The translations under genes were made by a program, and so were the position numbers. The notes below the pieces were generated by a model that worked only from the letters and a program-made list of their open reading frames with translations, did no database searches and was not told where the DNA came from. A DNA stretch of 64,000 nucleotides. Origin: Oscillospiraceae bacterium (GTDB taxonomy: Bacteria; Bacillota; Clostridia; Oscillospirales; Oscillospiraceae). This document shows positions 23,714 to 33,022 of the stretch, one piece after another (position 1 is the stretch's first letter; each line of letters starts with the position of its first letter). Location: contig JAFQFP010000014.1 in assembly GCA_017398625.1 (NCBI GenBank), positions 1 to 64,000 of the forward strand, given 5' to 3'.

Positions 23714-23742
23714 AGAAGTTCCTCCATAGGTGATGATTCTCT

Positions 23743-23771
23743 ATACTACCATGAAACCGCCGCCCTGTCAA
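23743..23771 (-). promoter_or_regulatory. Sigma-A promoter of tcdA
   Basis: Minus strand a perfect TTGACA (23771-23766), 17 bases, TAGTAT (23748-23743). Confidence 0.72.
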
Positions 23772-23873
23772 AGAGGGATCAGCAGCTTTTTTGGTGAATG
23801 CCGGAGGGGCGGCACGGTAAAACGGCTGTCCGCTTTCCATATTTGGAAAAAGGGAAAAACGGCAAGAAAGGGC

Positions 23874-23902
23874 TTGCTATTTCCACCGTTTTCTTATACA
23901 AT
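23874..23902 (+). promoter_or_regulatory. Sigma-A promoter of the DUF1846 gene
   Basis: TTGCTA (23874-23879), 17 bases, TACAAT (23897-23902), about 38 bases before the start codon. Confidence 0.65.
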
Positions 23903-23940
23903 GGTAGAGTATTTTTACTTTCAGAGAAAGAGGCGGAAGT

Positions 23941-25404
23941 ATGAAGCTGGGATTTGACAATGACAAATATCTGCAGACCCAATCCGAGCATATCCGTCAG
24001 CGGATCGCCCAATTCGGCGGCAAGCTGTATCTGGAGTTTGGCGGCAAGCTGTATGACGATCATCATGCCGCCCGGGTGCTTCCCGGCTTCCGGCCGGACA
24101 GCAAGCTGCGGATGCTGCTGCAGCTGAAGGATCAGGTGGAGATGGTGGTCGCCATCAATGCCGCGGATATTGAGAAAAATAAGGTTCGGGGAGATCTGGG
24201 CATCACCTATGACCGGGATGTGATCCGGCTGCTGGATGTGTTCCGGGGCTTCGGGCTGTATGTGTCCAGCGTGGTGCTGACCCGTTATAATGAGCAGGCG
24301 GCGGTGAAGGCGTTCCAGTCCCGGCTGGAGGGCTTGGGCGTGAAGGTCTACCACCACTACGCCATCGAGGGCTACCCCTCCGACATCGCCCATGTGGTCA
24401 GCGATGAGGGCTACGGCAAAAACGACTATATCGAGACTACCCGCTCTCTGGTGGTGGTCACCGCGCCGGGTCCCGGCAGCGGTAAGCTTGCCACCTGTCT
24501 GAGCCAGCTCTACCATGAGCATAAGCGGGGCGTGCAGGCAGGCTACGCCAAGTTTGAGACCTTCCCGGTGTGGAATCTGTCCATCAATCATCCCGTGAAC
24601 CTTGCCTATGAGGCAGCCACCGCGGACTTGAACGATGTGAATATGATCGACCCCTTCCATCTGGATGCCTACGGAGTCACCACCGTGAACTACAACCGGG
24701 ATGTGGAAGCGTTTCCTGTGCTGGTGGCGATGTTCGAGAAGATCCTAGGGGAGTGCCCCTACAAATCTCCCACGGACATGGGCGTCAACATGGTGGGAAA
24801 CTGCATCGTGGACGATGCGCTGATAAGACAGGCAAGCGGACAGGAGATCATCCGCCGCTATTATACCGCCCTGTGTGAGCTAAAAAAAGGTAAGGCCACA
24901 GAAGAGCCGGTACGGAAGCTGGAGCTGCTGATGAAAAAAGCAGGGGTAGACCCTGCGCAGCGAGCCGTGGTGGCGGCTGCGCTGGACCGTGCGGAGCAGA
25001 CCGGTCGACCCGCGGCGGCTATGGAGCTGCCCGATGGCAGCATCATCACCGGAAAGACCTCCGACCTATTGGGCGCTTCCGCGGCGCTGCTGCTGAATGC
25101 CTTGAAAAAGCTGGCGGGGCTGGAGGACGACCTGCATCTGATCTCTCCGGCGGTCATCGACCCCATCCAGCATCTGAAGGTGGATCATTTCGGCAACCGC
25201 AATCCCCGGCTGCACACCGATGAGATATTGATCGCCCTTTCCATCTGCGCCGCCACCGATCCCAGAGCGGAGCAGGCCATGGAGCAGCTGATCCGGCTGC
25301 GGGGCTGCGAGGTACACTCCTCTGTTATTTTGTCGGCGGTGGACGAGAACACCTTTAAGCGCTTGGGCTGCAATCTCACCTGTCAGCCCCGCTATAAGGG
25401 CTGA
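23941..25404 (+). CDS. DUF1846 domain-containing protein
   Basis: A 487-residue cytoplasmic protein of the DUF1846 family, common in Firmicutes and of unknown biochemical role. It begins with the family's typical MKLGFDNDKYLQTQSEHI. A nucleotide-binding-like loop, TAPGPGSGKLATCLSQLYHE, lies near residue 177, and a GGKLYLEFGGKLYDDHHAAR segment near residue 26. Its length is typical. Single-gene unit with its own promoter and a hairpin after the stop. AAAGAGGCGG serves as a weak ribosome site. Confidence 0.88.
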   Translation: MKLGFDNDKYLQTQSEHIRQRIAQFGGKLYLEFGGKLYDDHHAARVLPGFRPDSKLRMLLQLKDQVEMVVAINAADIEKNKVRGDLGITYDRDVIRLLDVFRGFGLYVSSVVLTRYNEQAAVKAFQSRLEGLGVKVYHHYAIEGYPSDIAHVVSDEGYGKNDYIETTRSLVVVTAPGPGSGKLATCLSQLYHEHKRGVQAGYAKFETFPVWNLSINHPVNLAYEAATADLNDVNMIDPFHLDAYGVTTVNYNRDVEAFPVLVAMFEKILGECPYKSPTDMGVNMVGNCIVDDALIRQASGQEIIRRYYTALCELKKGKATEEPVRKLELLMKKAGVDPAQRAVVAAALDRAEQTGRPAAAMELPDGSIITGKTSDLLGASAALLLNALKKLAGLEDDLHLISPAVIDPIQHLKVDHFGNRNPRLHTDEILIALSICAATDPRAEQAMEQLIRLRGCEVHSSVILSAVDENTFKRLGCNLTCQPRYKG

Positions 25405-25426
25405 TATACTATATATAATAATGTAT

Positions 25427-25456
25427 CAAGGGCGGCGCGGTGCGCTGCCCTTGTTC
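25427..25456 (+). terminator. Hairpin terminator after the DUF1846 gene
   Basis: CAAGGGCGGCGC pairs with GCGCTGCCCTTG (12 bp, one G-U, three-base loop). Only a weak TTCTC tract follows. Confidence 0.55.
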
Positions 25457-25496
25457 TCATCCGCCCTTACACCCATCTTTCGATGGCACTGCGTAG

Positions 25497-25566
25497 GGGA
25501 CGAAGCCCACTTCGTCCCTTTCCACCGCACCAAAGCCCCCCTTGCCTAAAAGGGGATGGGGGGCTT
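25497..25566. repeat. Two palindromic units in the repeat island
   Basis: GGGACGAAG (25497-25505) pairs perfectly with CTTCGTCCC (25510-25518). AAGCCCCCC (25533-25541) pairs with GGGGGGCTT (25558-25566). There is no coding frame. They belong to a cluster of three different palindromes in the approximately 710-base gap before the ribosomal operon. Confidence 0.7.
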
Positions 25567-25590
25567 CTGTTCGGTACATCTATCGTATAC

Positions 25591-25689
25591 TGTCATTCTG
25601 AGCGAGCGCAGCGAGTCGAAGGATCTGGGCATGACCAATGCTGCGTAGATCCTTCGGCTCCGGGCACAGCTCTCCGCTCAGGATGACCT
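25591..25689. repeat. REP-like imperfect palindrome (TGTCATTCTGAGCG type)
   Basis: The 5' arm TGTCATTCTGAGCG...CGAAGGATCT (25591-25626) is an imperfect inverted copy of the 3' arm AGATCCTTCGG...CGCTCAGGATGAC (25647-25688). Such TGTCATTCTGAGCG palindromes are widespread in bacterial genomes as non-coding repeats (general knowledge). A related TGTCATTC palindrome serves as the terminator at 17321. Confidence 0.75.
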
Positions 25690-25812
25690 GCTGCTTTGAC
25701 TGTTGTGCTTATGAAATCCGATAACCTAAATCGGGATTTGGCGGAAAGGAGAATTTTCTGCGAAATGACTGAAAATCAAGGAAAAATTTTGTGATTATTT
25801 CTAAAATTATGC

Positions 25813-25841
25813 TTGACAAACGAAGCAGGGCGTGGTATGAT
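25813..25841 (+). promoter_or_regulatory. Sigma-A promoter of the S10-spc-alpha operon
   Basis: A perfect TTGACA (25813-25818), 17 bases, TATGAT (25836-25841). The predicted start is near 25848, giving a leader of about 270 bases. Confidence 0.82.
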
Positions 25842-25847
25842 TGTCGG

Positions 25848-26115
25848 GCGCGTGTAGGGGAATACTGCGCGCGCACTGCGATGATGCGGGAGATTGCGTC
25901 TAAAAAACGGTAACTTCCGCGGAGTATGTCCGGTCATCGGGCGGCTGAACTGCTTCTGTTTGCGCTGCGTATATCGCTGCGGCAGGGGAAAGGTCGGCCT
26001 CGTGTCGGCCATTTTTCTTGGCCCGGAATGATACGCACGGAGGCGTGAACAAAACAGTTCGACCGTACCCAGACACCACGCAAACTGAGTACGATATTCA
26101 AGGAGGAAACAAACC
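25848..26115 (+). promoter_or_regulatory. Long 5' leader of the ribosomal protein operon
   Basis: About 268 untranslated bases precede rpsJ. They contain GC-rich short inverted repeats (GCGCG tracts at 25848-25876, GGCC pairs at 25995-26010, and ACGC-ACGGAG-GCGT near 26033-26047) and a TTTTT tract at about 26012. Long leaders here often carry an autoregulatory r-protein site (L4 in E. coli). I cannot fold it reliably, so regulation is inference. Confidence 0.4.
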
Positions 26116-26427
26116 ATGGCAAATCAGGAAATGATCCGCATCAGACTGAAGGCGTATGACCATCAGCTCATCGACTCCAGCGCTGCGAAGATCGTAGAAA
26201 CCGCAAAGCGCAACGGCGCCGCCGTCTCCGGCCCCATTCCGCTGCCCACCAAGAAGGAAGTCATCACCATCCTGCGCGCTGTACACAAGTATAAGGACAG
26301 CCGTGAGCAGTTCGAGCGCCGCACCCACAAGAGACTGATCGATATCCTCAACCCCAACCAGAAGACCGTTGAGGCTCTGATGAGCCTGGATCTCCCCGCT
26401 GGCGTTGAGATAGAGATAAAGCTGTAA
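26116..26427 (+). CDS. rpsJ: 30S ribosomal protein S10
   Basis: A 103-residue S10 (uS10), a head protein of the 30S subunit that also serves as NusE in antitermination. It shows the typical [20 protein letters not shown] start and the [10 protein letters not shown] and [10 protein letters not shown] segments. AAGGAGG lies before the ATG. It opens the operon; 126 non-coding bases separate it from rplC, holding the ten-bp hairpin AATTTCTATA / TATAGGAATT (26427-26454). Confidence 0.98.
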   Translation: MANQEMIRIRLKAYDHQLIDSSAAKIVETAKRNGAAVSGPIPLPTKKEVITILRAVHKYKDSREQFERRTHKRLIDILNPNQKTVEALMSLDLPAGVEIEIKL

Positions 26428-26553
26428 TTTCTATACATTCTATATAGGAATTACCGCTGCCCGCACTGTCTGGCATCGGGCGGACGGGTCATGTTGGCAG
26501 TCAGACCCAATGCTGCTGTCAACCAATAACCTATTAAAAGGAGAAAACAAACC

Positions 26554-27273
26554 ATGCAGAAAGCAATCATCGGCAAAAAAGTGGGTATGACCCAGATCTT
26601 CGATGAGAGCGGCAAGGTGATCCCGGTTACCGTTGTGGAAGCCGGTCCCTGCGTCGTTTCCCAGAAGAAGACCACTGAAAACGACGGCTACGAAGCCGTA
26701 CAGCTTGCCTTTGGCGATGTCAAGGAGTCCAAGCTGACCAAGCCTGAGGCCGGTCACCTGAAGAAGGCCGGCGTTGAGGCAAAGAAGCACCTGAAGGAGT
26801 TCCGTCTGGAGAAGGCTGCTGAGATGAACGTCGGCGACGTCGTCAAGGCTGACACCTTTGCCGCCGGCGACTGGATCGATGTCACCGGTATCAGCAAGGG
26901 CCACGGCTATCAGGGTGTTGTCAAGCGCCACGGCGCACACCGCACCGACATGACCCACGGCGGCGGTCCTGTCCACCGTCATGCAGGTTCCATGGGTGCA
27001 TCCTCCCATCAGTCCCGTATCTTCCCCGGTAAGATCGGCGCAGGTCAGATGGGCAACGAGCAGGTCACCATTGAGAACCTGGAGATCGTTAAGGTAGACG
27101 CAGAGCTGAACATGATCGTTATCCGCGGCGCCATCCCCGGCCCCAAGGGCGGTCTGGTCTACATCCGCAACACTGTCAAGACTCACAAGGTCAAGCAGTC
27201 CGGTGCAGACATCAGCAAGAACCCGCAGAAGGCTTCCGGCAGAAACCCCCAGAAGGCTTCCGCAAGAGGCTAA
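26554..27273 (+). CDS. rplC: 50S ribosomal protein L3
   Basis: A 239-residue L3 (uL3), an early-assembly 23S-binding protein near the peptidyl-transferase centre. It starts [20 protein letters not shown] and has the conserved [20 protein letters not shown] loop. It is about 30 residues longer than usual because of a Lys-rich tail with two copies of NPQKAS. The tail looks like an rRNA-contacting extension. AAAAGGAG precedes the ATG. Confidence 0.98.
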   Translation: MQKAIIGKKVGMTQIFDESGKVIPVTVVEAGPCVVSQKKTTENDGYEAVQLAFGDVKESKLTKPEAGHLKKAGVEAKKHLKEFRLEKAAEMNVGDVVKADTFAAGDWIDVTGISKGHGYQGVVKRHGAHRTDMTHGGGPVHRHAGSMGASSHQSRIFPGKIGAGQMGNEQVTIENLEIVKVDAELNMIVIRGAIPGPKGGLVYIRNTVKTHKVKQSGADISKNPQKASGRNPQKASARG

Positions 27274-27292
27274 GGAAAGGAGATCTTAAATC

Positions 27293-27916
27293 ATGCTTAA
27301 GACTAACGTTTATGATATGTCCGGCAAGCTGGTTGGCGAGATCGAACTCTCCGAAGCAGTTTTCGGCATTGAACCCAATCAGGCTGTTGTCCATGATGTG
27401 GTCAAGAACCATCTGGCCAACAAGCGTCAGGGCACTCAGAGCGCTCTGACCCGCGCTGAGGTTTCCGGCGGTGGCCGTAAGCCCTGGCGTCAGAAGGGTA
27501 CCGGCCGCGCCCGTCAGGGCAGCACCCGTGCTCCCCAGTGGACCCACGGCGGTATCGTCTTCGCTCCCAAGCCCCGGGATTACAGCTACACTCTGAACAA
27601 GAAGTCCCGCCGTCTGGCGATGAAGTCTGTTCTGAGCGCTAAGGCTGCCGAGGCAAACATCATCGTTATCGACTCCATCAAAATGGAAGCTCCCAAGACC
27701 AAGGAGTTCGCTGCTTTCCTGAACGCCGTGGGCGCTGAGGGTAAGACTCTGGTGGTCACCGCTGCCGTTGACCAGAATGTGGTCAAGTCCGGCCGCAACA
27801 TCCCCGGTTGCGAAATCACCTTCGCAAACCTCATCAATGTCTATGACATTCTGAACGCCAAGAAGCTGGTCGTCGATCAGGCTGCTCTGGCCAAGATCGA
27901 GGAGGTATTCGCATAA
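27293..27916 (+). CDS. rplD: 50S ribosomal protein L4
   Basis: A 207-residue L4 (uL4) that lines the exit tunnel and, in E. coli, represses its own operon by acting on the S10 leader. The tunnel loop [18 protein letters not shown] is visible near residue 60. GGAGAT lies before the ATG. Its stop overlaps the rplW start (TAATG). Confidence 0.98.
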   Translation: MLKTNVYDMSGKLVGEIELSEAVFGIEPNQAVVHDVVKNHLANKRQGTQSALTRAEVSGGGRKPWRQKGTGRARQGSTRAPQWTHGGIVFAPKPRDYSYTLNKKSRRLAMKSVLSAKAAEANIIVIDSIKMEAPKTKEFAAFLNAVGAEGKTLVVTAAVDQNVVKSGRNIPGCEITFANLINVYDILNAKKLVVDQAALAKIEEVFA

Positions 27917-28209
27917 TGAACGCTTACGATATTATCAGAAGACCGGTCATCACCGAGCAGTCCATGGAGGCTGTTGCCGACAAGAAGTATGTCTTCATGG
28001 TCGATGTCAACGCCAACAAGACCGAGATCAAGGCTGCTGTCGAAGAGATCTTCGGCGTTAAGGTCTCCAAGGTCAACACCGTCCGTATGCAGGGCAAGGT
28101 CAAGCGCACCGGCGCTTACCCCGCAGGCAAGCGCTCCGCCTATAAGAAGGCGATCGTGACCCTGACTGCCGATTCCAAGACCATCGAGTTCTTCGAGGGT
28201 ATGGTCTAA
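27916..28209 (+). CDS. rplW: 50S ribosomal protein L23
   Basis: A 97-residue L23 (uL23) at the tunnel exit, where trigger factor and SRP dock. It shows [16 protein letters not shown] and the [12 protein letters not shown] segment. The start overlaps the rplD stop by one base, with GAGGTATTC as a moderate ribosome site. Confidence 0.97.
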   Translation: MNAYDIIRRPVITEQSMEAVADKKYVFMVDVNANKTEIKAAVEEIFGVKVSKVNTVRMQGKVKRTGAYPAGKRSAYKKAIVTLTADSKTIEFFEGMV

Positions 28210-28239
28210 ACCAAATCTCAATAAAGGAGAAAAACGCAA

Positions 28240-29076
28240 ATGGCTGTTAAAACTTTCAAGCCTTACACCCCTGCCCGCCGCAACATGACTGTTTCCGGCT
28301 TTGAGGGTGTGGATAAGAAGGCAAAACCTGAGCGTAGCCTGGTTGAGACCCTGAAGAAGCATGCCGGTCGCAACAACTACGGTCACATCACCGTCCGCCA
28401 TCAGGGCGGCGGCAACAAGCGCAAGTACCGCATCATCGACTTCAAGCGCCAGAAGGTAGATATGTTCGCTACCGTCGAGCGTCTGGAGTACGACCCCAAC
28501 CGCAGCGCGTTCATCGCTCTGATCCGCTACGAGGACGGCACCCTGAGCTACATCGTGGCTCCCAACGGTCTGAAGGCCGGTGACAAGGTCATCTCCTCCG
28601 CTTCCGCGGATATCAAGCCCGGCAACTGCCTGCCCATCGCCAACATCCCCGTGGGTACTGTGATCCACAATGTGGAGCTGCAGCCCGGCCACGGCGCTCA
28701 GCTGGTCCGCTCCGCCGGCACCGCTGCTCAGCTGATGGCTAAGGAAGGCGACATGGCTCAGGTCCGTCTGCCCTCCGGCGAAGTGCGCTATGTCCGCACC
28801 AACTGCACCGCCTGCATCGGTCAGGTGGGCAACCTGGAGCACGAGAACATCCACATCGGTAAGGCCGGCCGTACCCGTCACATGGGTATCCGTCCCACCG
28901 TCCGCGGTTCTGTCATGAACCCCAATGACCACCCCCACGGTGGTGGTGAGGGCCGCAGCCCCATCGGCCGCAGCGGTCCTGTTACTCCCTGGGGCAAGCC
29001 TGCTCTGGGTTATAAGACTCGCAAGACAAAGAACGCTACCGATAAGTTCATTGTCAAGCGCAGAAACAGCAAGTAA
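28240..29076 (+). CDS. rplB: 50S ribosomal protein L2
   Basis: A 278-residue L2 (uL2), needed for subunit joining and the peptidyl-transferase centre. It starts [17 protein letters not shown] and has the conserved C-terminal [14 protein letters not shown], in which the His contacts the active site. Preceded by AAAGGAG. Confidence 0.99.
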   Translation: MAVKTFKPYTPARRNMTVSGFEGVDKKAKPERSLVETLKKHAGRNNYGHITVRHQGGGNKRKYRIIDFKRQKVDMFATVERLEYDPNRSAFIALIRYEDGTLSYIVAPNGLKAGDKVISSASADIKPGNCLPIANIPVGTVIHNVELQPGHGAQLVRSAGTAAQLMAKEGDMAQVRLPSGEVRYVRTNCTACIGQVGNLEHENIHIGKAGRTRHMGIRPTVRGSVMNPNDHPHGGGEGRSPIGRSGPVTPWGKPALGYKTRKTKNATDKFIVKRRNSK

Positions 29077-29088
29077 GGAGGAAATGAA

Positions 29089-29367
29089 ATGAGCAGAAGT
29101 ATCAAAAAGGGCCCTTTCGTAGCTCCTGAGCTGTACAAGCGCGTCGAAGAGCTCAACAACAAGGGTGAAAAGAAGGTCCTGAAGACCTGGTCCAGATCTT
29201 CCACCATCTTCCCCTCCTTTGTCGGTCACACCATCGCTGTCCACGACGGCCGCAAGCATGTTCCCGTCTATATCACCGAGGATATGGTCGGCCACAAGCT
29301 GGGCGAGTTCGTTCCGACCCGCACTTTCCGCGGTCACTCCGGCAGCAAGACCGCCAATTCCAAGTAA
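29089..29367 (+). CDS. rpsS: 30S ribosomal protein S19
   Basis: A 92-residue S19 (uS19) of the 30S head, near the A-site finger. It shows [11 protein letters not shown] and [23 protein letters not shown] lies nine bases upstream. Typical length. Confidence 0.98.
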   Translation: MSRSIKKGPFVAPELYKRVEELNNKGEKKVLKTWSRSSTIFPSFVGHTIAVHDGRKHVPVYITEDMVGHKLGEFVPTRTFRGHSGSKTANSK

Positions 29368-29379
29368 GGAGGTACTGAA

Positions 29380-29715
29380 ATGGAAGCATTTGCACATGTA
29401 AAGTACGTCCGTATGTCTCCCCGCAAGGTCAAGCTGGTCTGCGACATGATCCGGGGTAAGGACGTTAAGACCGCCGCTGCATACCTGAGCCAGACCAGCA
29501 AGGCCGCTTGCGAGCCTATGGCCAAGCTGCTGAAGAGTGCTGTGGCAAACGCCGAGCACAACAACGGCATGAACGCCGACAACCTGTATGTCTCCACTGT
29601 GATCGCCAACCCCGGCCCTGTGCTGAAGCGCGGCAGAATCGCTTCGAGACGCGGTTTCGTTCGTATCATGAAGAGAACCACTCACATCACCATCGGTGTG
29701 AGCGAGAAGGCTTAA
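29380..29715 (+). CDS. rplV: 50S ribosomal protein L22
   Basis: A 111-residue L22 (uL22) whose beta-hairpin narrows the exit tunnel. The start [21 protein letters not shown] and the hairpin [20 protein letters not shown] are visible. AAGGAGG precedes the ATG. Confidence 0.98.
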   Translation: MEAFAHVKYVRMSPRKVKLVCDMIRGKDVKTAAAYLSQTSKAACEPMAKLLKSAVANAEHNNGMNADNLYVSTVIANPGPVLKRGRIASRRGFVRIMKRTTHITIGVSEKA

Positions 29716-29728
29716 TCAGGAGGTAGCT

Positions 29729-30496
29729 ATGGGACAGAAAGTTAATCCCCATGGACTGCGTGTTGGCGTAATCAAGGACTGGGATTCCCGCTGGTATGCC
29801 CGCGAGGACAAGGTCGGCGACCTGGTCGTGGAAGATTACAACATCCGTAAGTATCTGAAGAACAAGCTCTACGCCGCCGGCGTAGCCAAGATCGAGATCG
29901 AGCGCTCCAACGGCAAGGTCAAGATCAACATCAACTGCTCCCGTCCCGGCGTGGTCATCGGCAAGGCCGGTGCTGAGATCGAGAATCTGCGCAAGGACAT
30001 GGAGACCCGTCTGGGCAAGAGCGTGAACCTGAACATCGTTGAGGTTCGCAGCCCCGACCTGAACGCTCAGCTGGTTGCCGAGAACATCGCACAGCAGCTG
30101 GAGAAGCGTATTTCCTTCCGCCGCGCTATGAAGAAGGCCATGCAGCAGGCTACCCGTCTGGGTGCCAAGGGCATCAAGGTCACCTGCGGCGGCCGTCTGG
30201 GCGGCGCTGAGATCGCCCGCTCCGAAAGCTACCACGAGGGCACCATTCCCCTGCAGACCATCCGTGCCGATATCGAGTACGGCTTCGCTGAGGCTGCCAC
30301 CACCTATGGCCGCATCGGTGTTAAGGTTTGGATCTACAAGGGCGAGGTGCTGAATACCACCCTGCGTGCCGCTGCTCCCGAGCCCGAAAAGCGCGAGCGC
30401 CGCGACCGCCGGGACCGCCGTCAGGGCGACCGCCGTCAGGGCGACCGCCGTCAGGGCGACAGACCCTATAACCGCAGAGAAGGAGGCAACCGCTAA
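29729..30496 (+). CDS. rpsC: 30S ribosomal protein S3 with a repetitive Arg/Asp tail
   Basis: A 255-residue S3 (uS3), part of the mRNA entry site and helicase. The KH domain contains [14 protein letters not shown], and the C domain has [17 protein letters not shown] and [11 protein letters not shown]. The C terminus is extended by about 35 residues of RRDR and three RQGDR repeats, coded by a 15-bp tandem repeat. This tail is far more charged than the usual end of S3. The stop overlaps the rplP ATG (TAATG). Confidence 0.98.
   Translation: MGQKVNPHGLRVGVIKDWDSRWYAREDKVGDLVVEDYNIRKYLKNKLYAAGVAKIEIERSNGKVKININCSRPGVVIGKAGAEIENLRKDMETRLGKSVNLNIVEVRSPDLNAQLVAENIAQQLEKRISFRRAMKKAMQQATRLGAKGIKVTCGGRLGGAEIARSESYHEGTIPLQTIRADIEYGFAEAATTYGRIGVKVWIYKGEVLNTTLRAAAPEPEKRERRDRRDRRQGDRRQGDRRQGDRPYNRREGGNR
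30412..30465 (+). repeat. 15-bp tandem repeat in the 3' end of rpsC
   Basis: Three consecutive CGCCGTCAGGGCGAC units in frame, encoding the RQGDR repeats of the S3 tail, preceded by CGCGACCGCCGGGACCGC units. Confidence 0.88.
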
Positions 30497-30924
30497 TGCT
30501 GATGCCCAAGAGAGTTAAGTACCGCAAGGTTCAGCGTGGCCGTATGACCGGCGCTGCCTCCCGCGGCAACAAGGTTGCATACGGTGACTTCGGTATCCAG
30601 GCCTGCGAGCCCGGCTGGATCACCGGCAACCAGATCGAAGCAGCCCGTATCGCCATGACCCGTTATACCAAGCGTGGCGGTAAGGTCTGGATCAAGATCT
30701 TCCCCGACAAGCCTTATTCCAAGAAGGGCCTTGGCACCCGTATGGGTTCCGGTAAGGGCGCTCCCGAAGGCTGGGTCGCAGTTGTGAAGAATCAGAAGGT
30801 GATGTTTGAGATCGGCGGCGTTTCCGAGGAAGTCGCCCGCGAGGCTCTGCGTCTGGCGCAGCACAAGCTGCCCATCAAGACCAAGATCATCACCAAGGAA
30901 GTTTCTGAGAACGGTGGTGAATAA
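30496..30924 (+). CDS. rplP: 50S ribosomal protein L16
   Basis: A 142-residue L16 (uL16), which positions the A-site tRNA elbow. It shows [19 protein letters not shown] and the [16 protein letters not shown] loop with the conserved region hydroxylated in some species. The start overlaps the rpsC stop; the stop overlaps the rpmC start. Confidence 0.98.
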   Translation: MLMPKRVKYRKVQRGRMTGAASRGNKVAYGDFGIQACEPGWITGNQIEAARIAMTRYTKRGGKVWIKIFPDKPYSKKGLGTRMGSGKGAPEGWVAVVKNQKVMFEIGGVSEEVAREALRLAQHKLPIKTKIITKEVSENGGE

Positions 30925-31130
30925 TGATGAAGGCAAAAGAAATCAAGGAAATCCGTGGCCTGTCCGTTGAAAAGCTGGAAGCGAAGCTTCAGGAGCTGAA
31001 GAAGGACCTGTTCATGCTGCGTATGCAGCACGCCACCAATCAGCTGGACAACCCCATGCAGATTGCGGCTGTCAAGAAGGATATTGCCCGCATCAAGACC
31101 ATTATTCGTGAGAAAGAGACCAACGTCTGA
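30924..31130 (+). CDS. rpmC: 50S ribosomal protein L29
   Basis: A 68-residue helical-hairpin L29 (uL29) at the tunnel exit, next to L23. It shows [19 protein letters not shown] and [17 protein letters not shown] second ATG directly follows the first; either could be used. GGTGGTG provides the ribosome site inside rplP. Confidence 0.96.
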   Translation: MMKAKEIKEIRGLSVEKLEAKLQELKKDLFMLRMQHATNQLDNPMQIAAVKKDIARIKTIIREKETNV

Positions 31131-31144
31131 GGAGGTAAGCAACA

Positions 31145-31408
31145 ATGACTGAAAATACCAGAGCTTTCCGCAAAACCAGAATTGGTCAGGTTGTCTCCGA
31201 CAAGATGGACAAGACCATTGTGGTTGCGATTGAGGATAGCGTTCAGCATCCTCTGTACAAGAAGACCATGAAGCGGACCTACAAGCTGAAGGCACACGAC
31301 GAAAACAACGAGTGCGGCATCGGCGATACCGTGGAGGTCATGGAGACCCGTCCCCTGTCCAAGGACAAGAGATGGAGACTCGTCAGAATCATCGAAAAGG
31401 CGAAGTAA
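31145..31408 (+). CDS. rpsQ: 30S ribosomal protein S17
   Basis: An 87-residue OB-fold S17 (uS17), a primary 16S binder. It shows [24 protein letters not shown] and [22 protein letters not shown] lies upstream. Typical length. Confidence 0.98.
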   Translation: MTENTRAFRKTRIGQVVSDKMDKTIVVAIEDSVQHPLYKKTMKRTYKLKAHDENNECGIGDTVEVMETRPLSKDKRWRLVRIIEKAK

Positions 31409-31423
31409 GGAGGTCGGTAAGTT

Positions 31424-31792
31424 ATGATTCAGGGTGAAAGCTATCTGAAGGTTGCCGACAATACCGGCGCTAAAGAAATCCATTGCATCCGCGTCCTGGG
31501 TGGCTCCCGCCGCAAGTACGGCAACATCGGTGACATCATCGTTGCTTCCGTCCGCAAGGCAGCTCCCGGCGGCACTGTGAAGAAGGGCGAGGTCATCAAG
31601 GCTGTTATCGTCCGTACCAAGCGGGGTGTCCGTCGTGAGGACGGTACCTATGTCCGCTTTGATGAGAACGCTGCCGTTATCATCAAGGAAGACAAGAATC
31701 CCCGTGGTACCCGTATCTTTGGACCGGTTGCTCGCGAGCTGCGTGAGAAGGACTTCATGAAGATCCTCTCTCTGGCTCCCGAAGTCATCTAA
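31424..31792 (+). CDS. rplN: 50S ribosomal protein L14
   Basis: A 122-residue L14 (uL14) that forms intersubunit bridges and binds the silencing factor RsfS. It shows [19 protein letters not shown] and [21 protein letters not shown] precedes the start. Confidence 0.99.
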   Translation: MIQGESYLKVADNTGAKEIHCIRVLGGSRRKYGNIGDIIVASVRKAAPGGTVKKGEVIKAVIVRTKRGVRREDGTYVRFDENAAVIIKEDKNPRGTRIFGPVARELREKDFMKILSLAPEVI

Positions 31793-31807
31793 GGGGGAAC
31801 CTAAGGT

Positions 31808-32113
31808 ATGAACATTAAGAAGAATGATACCGTTATCGTCCTGTCCGGCAAGGACAAGGGCGTCAAGGGCAAGGTCCTTGTGGCTATGCCCAGCGAAAAC
31901 AAGGTCATCGTGGAGAAGGTCAACGTCGCTACCTGCCACACCAAGCCCCGCCGTCAGGGCGAGACCGGTGGCATCGTAAAGAAGGAGACCCCCATCCGTA
32001 CCTGCAAGGTCGCTCTGTACTGCGAGAAGTGCGGCAAGGGCGTCCGCGTTGGTCACAAGATCGACGGTGACAAGAAGATCCGTATCTGCCGCAAGTGCGG
32101 CGCCGAAATCTGA
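31808..32113 (+). CDS. rplX: 50S ribosomal protein L24
   Basis: A 101-residue L24 (uL24), an assembly initiator with an N-terminal KOW motif (DTVIVLSGKDKGVKGKVL). It also carries two CxxC pairs (YCEKCGKG and ICRKCGAEI), a possible zinc knuckle that many L24 proteins lack. Preceded by AAGGGGG. Confidence 0.98.
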   Translation: MNIKKNDTVIVLSGKDKGVKGKVLVAMPSENKVIVEKVNVATCHTKPRRQGETGGIVKKETPIRTCKVALYCEKCGKGVRVGHKIDGDKKIRICRKCGAEI

Positions 32114-32130
32114 GAAAGGAGTAATCGAAA

Positions 32131-32673
32131 ATGGCAAGTAGACTGCAAGAAAGATACATCGCCGAGATCGCTCCTGCTCTGAACAAGAAGTTCGGCTACA
32201 AGAGCGTCATGCAGATCCCCAAGCTGGACAAGGTCATCGTGAATGTCCGCTGCGGCGAGAGCAAGAACAATGCCAAGGAGATCGAAGCCATCGTGAAGGA
32301 TCTGGGCATCATCACCGGCCAGAAGGCTGTTGTGTGCAAGGCCCGCAAGTCCGTTGCGAACTTCAAGCTCCGTGAGGGCGAAAATGTCGGCGTGAAGGTT
32401 ACCCTCCGCGGCGACAAGATGTATGAATTCCTGGATCGTCTGTTCAGCGTGGCTCTGCCCCGCGTTCGTGACTTCCGTGGCATCAACCCCAACTCCTTTG
32501 ACGGCCGCGGCAACTATGCCTTCGGTCTGAAGGAGCAGCTGATCTTCCCCGAGATCGAGTACGATAAGGTGGACAAGATCCGTGGTATGGATATCTGCAT
32601 CTGCACCACCGCTACCACCGATGAAGAAGCAAAAGAGCTGCTGACCCAGATCGGCGCTCCCTTCCACGCTTGA
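32131..32673 (+). CDS. rplE: 50S ribosomal protein L5
   Basis: A 180-residue L5 (uL5) that binds 5S rRNA and touches the P-site tRNA. It shows [20 protein letters not shown] and the [19 protein letters not shown] loop. AAAGGAG precedes the ATG. In E. coli the S8 repressor site lies at the start of this gene; I do not see such a structure here. Confidence 0.98.
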   Translation: MASRLQERYIAEIAPALNKKFGYKSVMQIPKLDKVIVNVRCGESKNNAKEIEAIVKDLGIITGQKAVVCKARKSVANFKLREGENVGVKVTLRGDKMYEFLDRLFSVALPRVRDFRGINPNSFDGRGNYAFGLKEQLIFPEIEYDKVDKIRGMDICICTTATTDEEAKELLTQIGAPFHA

Positions 32674-32689
32674 TTTAGGAGGATAGAAA

Positions 32690-32875
32690 ATGGCTAAGAA
32701 GTCTATGATCCTGAAGCAGCAGGCTGAGCCCAAGTTCTCCAGCCGCCGCTACAACCGCTGCAAGATCTGCGGCAGACCCCATGCTTACCTGCGCGATTAC
32801 GGCGTTTGCCGTATCTGCTTCCGTGAGCTGGCCTACAAGGGCCAGATCCCCGGTGTCCGTAAGGCCAGCTGGTAA
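32690..32875 (+). CDS. rpsN: 30S ribosomal protein S14, zinc type (S14Z)
   Basis: A 61-residue short S14 (uS14) of the zinc-ribbon type, with CKICGRPH and CRICFREL providing the four Cys. The zinc type is the usual main copy in Firmicutes. AGGAGG precedes the start. A structured 147-base gap follows before rpsH. Confidence 0.97.
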   Translation: MAKKSMILKQQAEPKFSSRRYNRCKICGRPHAYLRDYGVCRICFRELAYKGQIPGVRKASW

Positions 32876-32912
32876 TCTGTAACAACAGATCGAAGTATTC
32901 AAATGTAAAACA

Positions 32913-32980
32913 GGTGTGGTTCGTCCCGGGAAGATGGGGCAGGCGAAAGCCTGCTCGCATTCCCCGGATACCCCCACATC
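32913..32980 (+). other. Structured intercistronic RNA between rpsN and rpsH
   Basis: Within a 147-base non-coding gap (32876-33022), three nested stems form one long hairpin. The outer stem is GGTGTGG / CCACATC (32913-32919 with 32974-32980). The middle is CCGGGAA / TTCCCGG with one bulge (32926-32932 with 32960-32967). The inner is GCAGGC / GCCTGC with a GAAA tetraloop (32939-32954). A smaller hairpin ACGGG / CCCGT (32984-32998) follows, just before the rpsH ribosome site. This is the longest gap inside the otherwise packed spc section. A role as S8-binding autoregulatory site is inference. Confidence 0.6.
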
Positions 32981-33022
32981 TTAACGGGTAAAGCCCGTAA
33001 CTTCTAAAAGGAGGATATTAAC

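Noticed and set aside
30412..30465. 15-bp repeats considered as a regulatory array
   Set aside because: They are in frame within rpsC and encode the S3 tail.
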